From assembly GCF_004359215.1 (NCBI RefSeq), contig NC_090614.1:1004906-1020283 (forward strand): a stretch of 15,378 bases of DNA. The letters are read 5' to 3'. This DNA comes from Bremia lactucae. Lineage: Eukaryota; Oomycota; Peronosporomycetes; Peronosporales; Peronosporaceae. Each line of letters starts with the position of its first letter. Within the stretch, counting starts at the first letter, position 1. Below are positions 9,287 to 15,378 of the stretch, one piece after another. Below the pieces are notes generated by a model, which saw nothing but the letters and a program-made list of their open reading frames with translations, had not been told where the DNA came from and searched no databases. Both the position numbers and the translations under genes were made by a program.

Positions 9287-9475
9287 ATGTGCATTCCTAT
9301 TCCGTGCGGTGATGACATTTGCTGGTGTCTGTGTGGCGCACTTACCGCGTGCTGCTGTTGCCGCGGCAGTGGCAGCCGCCGTCATCGCCGATCGGCCCCA
9401 CGCGAACGCGTAGTCTACGTGCAGCCCGTTGTTGTTCAGAAAGGTCCGCCACGTCGACACGGTCGCTACCACTAA
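9287..9475 (+). CDS. Small cysteine-rich, probably palmitoylated protein (copy 2)
   Basis: Product of 62 residues, paralogous to the protein at 6525-6767. Both share, in order, an M-C start, I-P-C-x-D-D, C-L-C-G-x-L, an A-x-C-C-C block, an Arg-rich patch, P-x-x-R-V-V-Y-V-x-P-V, and G-P-P. This copy has 9 cysteines in its first 25 residues and a shorter basic tail lacking the Gln/Tyr repeats. There is no signal peptide. The cysteine cluster again suggests S-acylation at a membrane; the conserved R-V-V-Y-V-x-P-V motif may be a binding segment. The gene converges with PIG-A, whose stop lies about 340 bases away. Function unknown; gene status is supported by the conservation between the two copies. 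Confidence 0.78.
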   Translation: MCIPIPCGDDICWCLCGALTACCCCRGSGSRRHRRSAPRERVVYVQPVVVQKGPPRRHGRYH

Positions 9476-9812
9476 CAAGACTGCGTGGCTATCAAACCGT
9501 ATTCCGTACAAAGGTTCTACATTTCGGGATAAAATACGAATAATAAAGAAAAACAAATTTGCAGCTCATCAAGTTATAACAATTTAGAAAAAAATAATTA
9601 AAGCAATAGTTCTTCCTACCATTCTTCTGAAAAAGCTGACAATGACGGCGCAATATTTTGCAAGATGGATTCTTTAGAGTCGATATAAAATTGTGACACC
9701 TATTAACAGCATCCCTTTGTGCTACAATACAAGCTATCCAAGTATTGCAATACCGCAATAACATTCGCATGCGCAGCAAGACTAGGTGCTAAGTGACCAA
9801 ATCTGACAACTT
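9476..9812. other. Convergent intergenic region with a possible polyadenylation signal
   Basis: This AT-rich stretch separates the second cysteine-rich gene (plus) from PIG-A (minus). AATAAA occurs at 9542-9547, 67 bases after the cysteine-rich gene's stop, and could be its polyadenylation signal. I see nothing else in it. Confidence 0.4.
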
Positions 9813-11180
9813 TCATTCAGGCTTTATTTTCTCCCCATGCTCTTGCTTTGAAAATGGCACCCAATCGAGCGCAAGCTCAATCTCCGCAGCAGGCTGCCAC
9901 CATTCTAAAAATACCACGTACAAGTGCAATACCGCTGCAATAAAACACGCCAACATGCCCGACACGGGACCAATGCCATAATACAATTGCAAGCGGTGAA
10001 GCAGTGAACAATCGGGCAAATCATGAACTTTTTCATAAATTTTCTCGGTTCGTATTGCCACCGAATCCCAATTGTACATTTTTGCAACCCGATCGTGAAA
10101 TTCGTGTCGATCGACTGTTGCAAGGCGCGGTACCGCGGCCAAAACAGCTGCTGCCACCGACTCGGGCGTCATCTCTGCCGCAAATTGCACCATATCTGGT
10201 GGCAGGACTTCTGGCACGCCACCGACTCGTGTACTCACAACAAATAGGCCACACGCTGCAGCTTCGAGAATTGCAATGCAAAAACTCTCTGTAAGCGAAC
10301 TATTCAGAAAAATATGTCCTTGACAGAGCAGTGCTCGCACGTGGGCATGAGGCACCGCTCCACAGAGTGTCACGCGGTCGTGCAGTCGATACTTCTCCCG
10401 CATTTCCTCTAACAACAGTCGCTTCGTGCCATCGCCTCCAATAAGAAATCGCACGCGTGGGTTTTGCAAACACACGAGTGGAATTGCTCGAGCCACGAGA
10501 TCAATGCCCTTACGATAGACTAACCTCGAAATAATGACTACTGTTATGTATCCATCTGGTTTGCATGTAACCCAAGGAGTAAACTTTGACGTGTCGACTG
10601 CATTAGGAATCGTCGCGACTTTCTCGGGCGCTAACGACGCTCGTAGCACCAAGTTCTCGCGACACGTGTGGGACACTCCAATTGCCGCGTCCACGGTCGA
10701 TAGCGTGAACTTGATCACTTTGTTGAGATGAACACTCGCGGCATCGGCAAAGCCATAGAGCGAGTGGTCGGTATAGACTGTTTTAATGCCAAGACCAAGT
10801 GTCTTGGCCTGAAGGAGGCATTCATGCATGAATGTGGACGCGGCTTGGTGGCCATGCACGATCTGTACGCGCTCGCGGACGCAGATAGTGCGAAAGAGCG
10901 CTAAATTGTTAACAAAAGTAAGGTAGGTGACGTTATCGACGAGGGGTACGATTGGGAGGTAGTACACTTTCAGTCCGTGCGTCATGTAGCGCACACCACT
11001 GCGGCGCGTAGGCGTCTGGGCCTTCGACGGTCCTCGTACGGCGTGGGTGAGGACGATGACTTTGTGGCCACGTTGCAACAGACACTGCGCCAGCGACCAC
11101 ATGTGCATCTCTACGCCACCGAGTCGAGGGTAAAAGAAGTCGCAACACATGGCGATACACAGGCGCTCTCGGGCCGCCAT
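9813..11180 (-). CDS. PIGA: GPI N-acetylglucosaminyltransferase catalytic subunit PIG-A/GPI3
   Basis: This 455-residue protein is the catalytic subunit of the complex that moves GlcNAc from UDP-GlcNAc to phosphatidylinositol, the first step of GPI-anchor synthesis, on the cytosolic face of the ER. It is a GT4-family glycosyltransferase. Visible marks: an N-terminal D-F-F-Y-P-R-L-G-G-V-E (about residues 14-24), H-G-H-Q, the I-G-V-S-H-T-C-R-E-N block (about 167-176), S-R-L-V-Y-R-K-G-I-D-L (218-228), G-G-D-G, the E-x7-E motif with E298 and E306, and one hydrophobic segment near 405-425 that fits the family's C-terminal membrane anchor. Length matches yeast Gpi3 (452). Start: the open frame extends 15 codons upstream only to a TTG, so the first ATG (M-A-A-R-E) is chosen. 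The gene is intron-free here and starts 76 bp after the stop of the upstream minus-strand gene. Confidence 0.95.
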   Translation of the reverse strand: MAARERLCIAMCCDFFYPRLGGVEMHMWSLAQCLLQRGHKVIVLTHAVRGPSKAQTPTRRSGVRYMTHGLKVYYLPIVPLVDNVTYLTFVNNLALFRTICVRERVQIVHGHQAASTFMHECLLQAKTLGLGIKTVYTDHSLYGFADAASVHLNKVIKFTLSTVDAAIGVSHTCRENLVLRASLAPEKVATIPNAVDTSKFTPWVTCKPDGYITVVIISRLVYRKGIDLVARAIPLVCLQNPRVRFLIGGDGTKRLLLEEMREKYRLHDRVTLCGAVPHAHVRALLCQGHIFLNSSLTESFCIAILEAAACGLFVVSTRVGGVPEVLPPDMVQFAAEMTPESVAAAVLAAVPRLATVDRHEFHDRVAKMYNWDSVAIRTEKIYEKVHDLPDCSLLHRLQLYYGIGPVSGMLACFIAAVLHLYVVFLEWWQPAAEIELALDWVPFSKQEHGEKIKPE

Positions 11181-11256
11181 GAAAGTATAAAAAACAGCAT
11201 AAAGATGAAAGTTAAAACGTAACAAGGCAAAAAAAAATGGTTTTCTTTTTTTTTAA

Positions 11257-12429
11257 TTACAATATATTGGTAGCGTTCGCGATCTCATGCATCAATAACT
11301 TCACATTGCCAGACGACTTTAAATTTAGACGTTTGCCCTTTATTTGAGTCGTTAAAGTGAGTCCCGTCGGATCGATAAAGTCGGGAAATCGCTCAAACGC
11401 CTCCGACTCAATATATTGGAGACACCTGGACACACCGTAACGCTGTGCCAGCGACATTAAATTAACAGCGGGATGACAATAAAACCAGCCGCTAAGCTCT
11501 TCGGCACGCTCATTGATAGCGTCAATGAACGCAGCCCCATGGTCTCGATGCAATAATGGCGTGAGCACATGCTGTTCAAAAAAGAGCAACGCTTTGCATT
11601 GTCGAAGTCGACGCTGATTATGTAGCTCCAAAGTATCAAAATCCGATCGCGGCAGCCAAAAATTGCGCTCCCACACGGCTCGAGCATGTTCGTTCCAAAA
11701 GACCTCGAGGTTGGCAAGAACTTGGGGGTATTGTTCCATTGAAAAAGGCATTGTTAGTTTTTCGAATTGAAAGACCAATTTCCACGGTTCTTTAACTTCC
11801 AAGCGTTTAAATGTATTCCAAATTCTCCTGCGCGTACAAGCAGGCATAGATCCAATGGCCTGAATCGCTTCAAATTCGTGAAAAAGAGGCGCTTTGGATC
11901 GATTCAAAGACGAGACCGAGAAGGTTTTCATTGCGTCAGTAGCAGTGACTTCGCCTTCGGATGCAATCAACACGGGCTGAATCGAATCATTTAAAGCTTG
12001 GATATCCACGGGGATGACACTTATTGCTTCGCTTCCACGCCGCACAAATTCACGCAAAAGAGTGTTTTCTCCTTTCCAGAATTCACGATACATATCACGA
12101 AGCCACAGAATGTTTCGAGTGGCAACTCGCGCCGTTAAATAGGCATACACGCAAGTACTTTCAACTAGCTCGTTCGTAGTGTTGCTGGCTTTGTGGTCGG
12201 CTAGTAACCGTGCTGCTTCCTTTATATGATCCTTTCTCTCGAATGGCAACACAGAGATGACAGTCGCGCCTAGACGTATAAAGTCCTGAAGTGTATGCTC
12301 ATGATGCGCATAAAAGTCGTGAAGAATACGACGAAATAGCGCTAGACTTGACGTCTCAAGGTATTTCTCGAGGTAATCGTAGAAAAGCAGCTGCCTCGAG
12401 AGCGCCGTCATGCTTTTGGTTTGCGTCAT
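11257..12429 (-). CDS. Unrecognised 390-residue protein with internal repeats
   Basis: I do not recognise a named family. The frame is open without interruption; the first ATG is at 12429, and the 14 codons upstream begin only at a TTG preceded by an in-frame stop, so 12429 is the likely start unless an unseen 5' exon exists. The protein is helical and rich in Leu, Arg and Phe. Two segments resemble each other: about residues 33-63 (F-R-R-I-L-H-D-F, then T-L-Q-D-F-I-R-L-G-A-T-V-I-S-V-L-P) and about 113-140 (L-R-D-M-Y-R-E-F, then T-L-L-R-E-F-V-R-R-G-S-E-A-I-S-V-I-P). A C-terminal block near 328-352, A-Q-R-Y-G-V-S-R-C-L-Q-Y-I-E-S-E-A-F-E-R-F, loosely recalls the end of RGS domains. There is no signal peptide or membrane segment. 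It ends 76 bp before PIG-A, on the same strand. Confidence 0.78.
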   Translation of the reverse strand: MTQTKSMTALSRQLLFYDYLEKYLETSSLALFRRILHDFYAHHEHTLQDFIRLGATVISVLPFERKDHIKEAARLLADHKASNTTNELVESTCVYAYLTARVATRNILWLRDMYREFWKGENTLLREFVRRGSEAISVIPVDIQALNDSIQPVLIASEGEVTATDAMKTFSVSSLNRSKAPLFHEFEAIQAIGSMPACTRRRIWNTFKRLEVKEPWKLVFQFEKLTMPFSMEQYPQVLANLEVFWNEHARAVWERNFWLPRSDFDTLELHNQRRLRQCKALLFFEQHVLTPLLHRDHGAAFIDAINERAEELSGWFYCHPAVNLMSLAQRYGVSRCLQYIESEAFERFPDFIDPTGLTLTTQIKGKRLNLKSSGNVKLLMHEIANATNIL

Positions 12430-13640
12430 TAACACGCTAAATGCTTGTTGGAAGCGTGCAATACAATTCAATTGTTACCTAATTTAGGAAATAATTTAAT
12501 TTCTACAATTGTTGCAATACCAAAAATAATTTGGAGCTCCTATCGAGTTGTTGTTCCTTCCTTTTAGCTGCAAGTGATATAAGCTACGACTGATCAAATA
12601 GCACGGCGCAGCCCACAAAAAAGCGGCCACAAGATCAAGGAAGTCCTCTAGAAAAGAATGCATCGGTACATTTTTCGTTAATGTGAGTAAAATGCATGAT
12701 AGCTTGCTTGGCTATTTTCTTTTTTTGCTACTCAATTAGGATCCTTTTCTTCCTCAGCTTACTTATGAGGATAGTAAAATACGGCAATTATGTTATATAG
12801 ACTCTTATTTTAATGTGTTGTGATATCTGGTTCTAAATTAATAAAAAGATTTTTCCATATCTTCTATTTTTGTTTAGGCTTCAATGCCAAGCTTCTGTTA
12901 AATTTATGCGATTTAGGATTTATTTGAAGGTGTTACTGCGATAACACGCTTTCATCCATAGCTTCCGGTGACTCTGGCTGGAAGAGTCTGGCTCGATAGC
13001 AAGCAGATTTTTTAAAATTGCACAATGCTGCCGGTAGCTCGTTGCGACCTCGTCGCTTATGGTTTAATGATTCGTATTTCATCCGCTAATGACATGATGA
13101 TGACATTTGGATAAATACGAAATCTTTTAATTGAATTGCTCTTAGGCAAAGAATCCGAAGAGACGGCTCTTCATCAAAGTCGCCCTTTTAATGGGACAAT
13201 ACCTTGAACTTGCACTTCCAAATCGGAAATTATAATTGTCTCGGTCCTATAAAATTATTAATTTACATAATTATTCAGCAGACACCAGGTACCAGATTCT
13301 CGAGCCGGAGAAATCTGGACTCAGTGTGCAATAATACCTGCGTTAAGATACCAGTGTATCAGTGTATTCATTACGATCGAAACTGCGACTCTCTAGCTGC
13401 ATAGAATGCCAGTTTTACTGTAGTTTTCAGGAAGTAAGCGAGACTGACTCGTATCCAATTTGATTTATTGATGTAGCTCGAGTGGATACAGGAATAGGAC
13501 AAGCAAAGCTTATGTTTTATTCGAAAGGACTGGTTAGTTTGATTCGTCTACCCTTGTAGGTAATTATATAATTCTAAAATCACAGACATCTTCAACGCAT
13601 GCACAAAAGTTCGCGCATGCTCTGGGGGGGTGCACGTCAA
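12430..13640. other. Gene-free AT-rich stretch with an imperfect inverted repeat
   Basis: I find no convincing gene. A 66-codon open frame at 13204-13404 starts at TTG and shows no motif. The left end should carry the promoter of the 390-residue gene. An imperfect inverted repeat has 16-base arms at 13069-13084 and 13109-13124, differing by one inserted base in each arm. Confidence 0.5.
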
Positions 13641-13642
13641 TA

Positions 13643-13744
13643 CAATCTCCTGGTCCGTAAATTACAGGCTTCACCGACCAGATGAATCTCTGGACACGAT
13701 AATCCAATCCCCTGGTCCGTAAATTACAGGCTTCACCGACCAGA
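13643..13744. repeat. Two copies of a 40-base direct repeat, 62 bases apart
   Basis: Copies at 13643-13682 and 13705-13744 are identical except for one base (T or C at the sixth position). Each contains CTGGTC near its start and GACCAG at its end, so each could fold into a short stem of six pairs. They lie 160 to 260 bases upstream of the second elicitin ATG. They may be a local duplication of a control element or part of a small transposon. Confidence 0.85.
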
Positions 13745-13749
13745 GGATA

Positions 13750-13801
13750 TTATTACGATTTAGGTTACCGCAAATCATTTTAGGTATCTAAATCGTAATA
13801 A
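13750..13801. repeat. Perfect 14-bp inverted repeat upstream of elicitin gene 2
   Basis: TTATTACGATTTAG at 13750-13763 is the exact complement of CTAAATCGTAATAA at 13788-13801, with 24 bases between. An outer 10-base pair, AGATGAATCT at 13680-13689 and AGATTCATCT at 13811-13820, encloses it. Together with the direct repeats this looks like a small foldback element or MITE remnant. Confidence 0.85.
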
Positions 13802-13871
13802 CATAACAATAGATTCATCTAATCTGTACTAACAAATCTGATTTTCACTTTTGATTGGGTATTGGCACTGG

Positions 13872-13885
13872 ACATTTTGCAATCT
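13872..13885 (+). promoter_or_regulatory. Putative oomycete initiator (Inr) of elicitin gene 2
   Basis: ACATTTTGCAATCT matches TCATTYYNCAWTTT at 12 of 14 positions, including the central CA. It ends 18 bases before the ATG at 13904, which also argues that translation cannot begin at the in-frame TTG further upstream at 13862. Confidence 0.5.
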
Positions 13886-13903
13886 GGTCAGCCCCGCAGC
13901 AGT

Positions 13904-14326
13904 ATGAACTTCCGTGCGCTATTTGTCGCCACGGTCGCCGCCCTTATGAGCCCTACATATGCCGACCTTCCCTCGTTAGACTTATGTCCTGTAACTAAGC
14001 AGATTGATGCCTTGGCATCGCTCTCAAGTCTTTCAGAGGATTCATACAATCAGTGCGAGTTTGATTCGGAGTTCGTGTTGCGTAAAGCCAAGTCGCTACC
14101 CTCGCCAGCGCAGTACAAAAGAATGTGCAACTCAATAGCGTGTCAAACATTAATGGTCAACATCAAGTTACTGAGCCTGCCCAACTGCGTTCTCAAGTTG
14201 CCATTTAGCGGTCTGAAGATCAATTTGTTCTCGTATGCGGAAGATTTCCCAGGCAACTGCTTAGTTCTGCAAGAGAAAGAAAGCGCGGGTTCTTTTCAAC
14301 ATACATTTAGCGAGATTTTGCAATAA
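13904..14326 (+). CDS. Secreted elicitin-like protein, short form
   Basis: The 140-residue product has a signal peptide (about residues 1-20, ending T-Y-A) and one elicitin domain with cysteines at 28, 51, 75, 80, 95 and 119. The spacing 23-24-5-15-24 is the family pattern with one residue lost between the first two cysteines. The central L-P-N-C-V-L-K-L-P block and the closing S-Y-A-E-D-F-P-G-N-C also fit elicitins, which bind sterols outside the cell. Only about 21 residues follow the last cysteine; they are polar and give no GPI signal. The domain has diverged from the elicitin at 5745, so the two are old paralogs rather than a recent tandem copy. Start: this ATG begins the signal peptide and follows an Inr-like sequence; the frame extends 14 codons upstream only from a TTG. 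Confidence 0.93.
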   Translation: MNFRALFVATVAALMSPTYADLPSLDLCPVTKQIDALASLSSLSEDSYNQCEFDSEFVLRKAKSLPSPAQYKRMCNSIACQTLMVNIKLLSLPNCVLKLPFSGLKINLFSYAEDFPGNCLVLQEKESAGSFQHTFSEILQ

Positions 14327-14345
14327 TTCATGTAGCTGAATTATT
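14322..14345 (+). other. Hairpin spanning the stop codon of elicitin gene 2
   Basis: AATAATTCA at 14322-14330 and TGAATTATT at 14337-14345 are perfect complements around a six-base loop. The TAA stop (14324-14326) lies in the left arm. A further AATTATTG copy follows near 14352, so alternative pairing is possible. Role unknown. Confidence 0.6.
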
Positions 14346-14562
14346 ACGAGCGCAATTATTGTGGATCAAGGTTTCCAAGTTATTCAGATAATATCCGAAA
14401 TATATATTTCATGCGAGCTTTCATGCAAATTTGGTTTGCAAAATATAGATGTCCATAGCAAAACCTTGACGAGCATGAGTTATGATTTATCAAGCAAGTT
14501 CGTAACAGAGTATCTGCAACTACGTAAGGCAACTCAGAAGCTATATTTTTGATGAGCCATCG

Positions 14563-14990
14563 TGTAACGGGGTGTATCGTTACATGAAATTAACACTTAA
14601 GGGTTGTTAATTAATATATTATCTAAAAGGTAGATAATATTTGGAGGATATTACTTTATATAGTAATATCCTGAATTCTTATCCATAAATAGCATTACAT
14701 CTATATATATTATTCCGCAGACTAATCAGTTACAAGATAAGATAGAGATAAGCATTCATAAACGTGTTTAGTATTAGGTTATAGTTAAGTCAGCATTTAC
14801 AAAGATAGATTAAGAGACACTTAACTATATTAATACAGTTTTCATTTTACCCTCTTAAGTTAACTTGTTTTAAGAAAAGTCTTCCTCTATACGTACAGTG
14901 CACGTCACATAACGAAAGGCACCACTCACAACTGAAGCAGTGTGAAGTGGACTTGTACTGAAACAGTACAAGTCGCAGTGCCCCGTTACA
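14563..14990 (+). repeat. 5' LTR (428 bp) of a gypsy element running off the right edge
   Basis: It begins TGTAACGGGGTGTATCGTTA and ends GTGCCCCGTTACA, like the solo LTR at 4267-4705, with a perfect 10-base inverted repeat at its ends. It is followed after two bases by a primer-binding site and then a gag frame, which fixes it as the 5' LTR in plus orientation. The 3' LTR and target-site duplication are outside the window; the left flank pentamer is CATCG. Confidence 0.92.
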
Positions 14991-14992
14991 CC

Positions 14993-15004
14993 TGGTAGCA
15001 CTTT
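14993..15004 (+). other. Primer-binding site of the plus-strand gypsy element
   Basis: TGGTAGCACTTT begins two bases after the CA end of the LTR. Its first 11 bases are identical to the primer-binding site of the minus-strand element, although the two LTR families differ. A tRNA ending GUGCUACCA, plausibly initiator Met, would serve as primer. Confidence 0.75.
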
Positions 15005-15040
15005 GTAGTCCGTCCAAGGACCACATTTCCCACATTTAAC

Positions 15041-15378
15041 ATGGACATGTTAGATGGTAGTGGGAATACGCATCACGTTTCCCCTGAAAGCTACTTCTTT
15101 CTAAGTGATATAGAAAGGAGTGCGGTTGAACGAATGAGTTCGACCGTAGGAAACGACGCAATCCTGGTATTACTGTCCAACTTATACAGAGATGCCCTCC
15201 ATTCAACCGTCGCCAAGTTCATACAACATGAACTTGACGAGATGAAGGAAAAAGTAGCCTTGCTGAATCAGCAAGGCTCTCAACAGGCAGAACTGTTGAT
15301 ATTACAACAGGTACAGACCCCTGTACCTGGGATGACGCAAACGCGTCGTCCCGAAACTTTAAAGATTGACATCTCAAA
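15041..15378 (+). CDS. Gag of the plus-strand gypsy element, N-terminal 112 codons
   Basis: The frame opens at an ATG 50 bases after the LTR and stays open to the window edge, so only the N-terminal part is visible. The product is helix-forming: a D-I-E-R-S-A-V-E-R segment, then a long charged helix (E-L-D-E-M-K-E-K-V-A-L-L-N-Q-Q-G) that could form a coiled coil, then a Pro-rich turn and R-R-P-E-T-L-K-I-D-I-S at the edge. The last motif is how the conserved Gag core begins in many oomycete gypsy elements (from memory). Gag forms the particle that packages the element RNA. A second in-frame ATG lies two codons downstream; the first is listed. Confidence 0.82.
   Translation, partial: MDMLDGSGNTHHVSPESYFFLSDIERSAVERMSSTVGNDAILVLLSNLYRDALHSTVAKFIQHELDEMKEKVALLNQQGSQQAELLILQQVQTPVPGMTQTRRPETLKIDIS

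Larger units (their letters stand above)
14563..15378 (+). mobile_element. 5' part of a Ty3/gypsy retrotransposon with uninterrupted gag start
   Basis: The order LTR, primer-binding site, 50-base leader and gag is seen in full; the rest lies beyond the window. No stop or frameshift breaks the visible coding part, in contrast to the element at the left edge, so this copy is younger or at least less decayed. It inserted about 240 bases downstream of elicitin gene 2. Confidence 0.85.

Noticed and set aside
13204..13404. Open frame of 66 codons
   Set aside because: It begins with TTG, has no signal or domain, and lies in AT-rich sequence.
13643..13744. CRISPR-like repeats
   Set aside because: There are only two copies in a eukaryotic-type locus, with no array or cas genes; a local duplication is the simpler reading.
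13862..13903. N-terminal extension of elicitin 2 from the TTG at 13862
   Set aside because: A non-ATG start would bury the signal peptide and lies upstream of the Inr-like sequence.
14361..14552. Open frame of 63 codons after elicitin 2, with a C-E-L-S-C-K segment
   Set aside because: It begins with GTG, and the cysteine spacing does not fit an elicitin fragment.

Overview
The window looks like an oomycete (Phytophthora / downy-mildew type) nuclear contig. Three things point there. Two genes encode elicitin-domain secreted proteins, a family known only from oomycetes and relatives. Genes are compact and intron-poor, with start sites preceded by sequences resembling the oomycete initiator (Inr) element. 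The flanks hold Ty3/gypsy retrotransposons whose Gag and Pol read like those common in these genomes. I cannot name the species.

Layout, left to right. Positions 1-4147 are a decayed Ty3/gypsy element on the minus strand: its 5' LTR (3796-4147), primer-binding site, gag, reverse transcriptase, RNase H and the zinc-binding start of integrase can all be read, but through many stops and frameshifts. The left edge of the window cuts integrase. A solo LTR of a second family lies at 4267-4705. After a gene-poor stretch, elicitin-like gene 1 is at 5745-6320, followed by a small cysteine-rich gene (6525-6767), a broken minus-strand gene of unknown function (7512-8428), a second small cysteine-rich gene paralogous to the first (9287-9475), then two minus-strand genes only 76 bp apart: PIG-A/GPI3 (9813-11180) and an unrecognised 390-residue protein with internal repeats (11257-12429). 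About 1.2 kb without a convincing gene follows, ending in a cluster of direct and inverted repeats just upstream of elicitin-like gene 2 (13904-14326). The right edge is the 5' part of a better preserved gypsy element: LTR 14563-14990, primer-binding site, and an uninterrupted gag start from 15041 that runs off the window.

Functionally this is a secreted/surface-protein neighbourhood framed by retrotransposons. Elicitins are extracellular sterol-binding proteins. PIG-A starts GPI-anchor synthesis at the ER, and many elicitin-like proteins elsewhere are GPI-anchored, but neither elicitin here shows a GPI signal, so the closeness of these genes is probably not functional. The least explained items are the pair of cysteine-rich paralogs, the 390-residue repeat protein, the broken 7.5-8.4 kb gene, and the set of conserved hairpins, with one compensatory base-pair change, in the two related LTRs.
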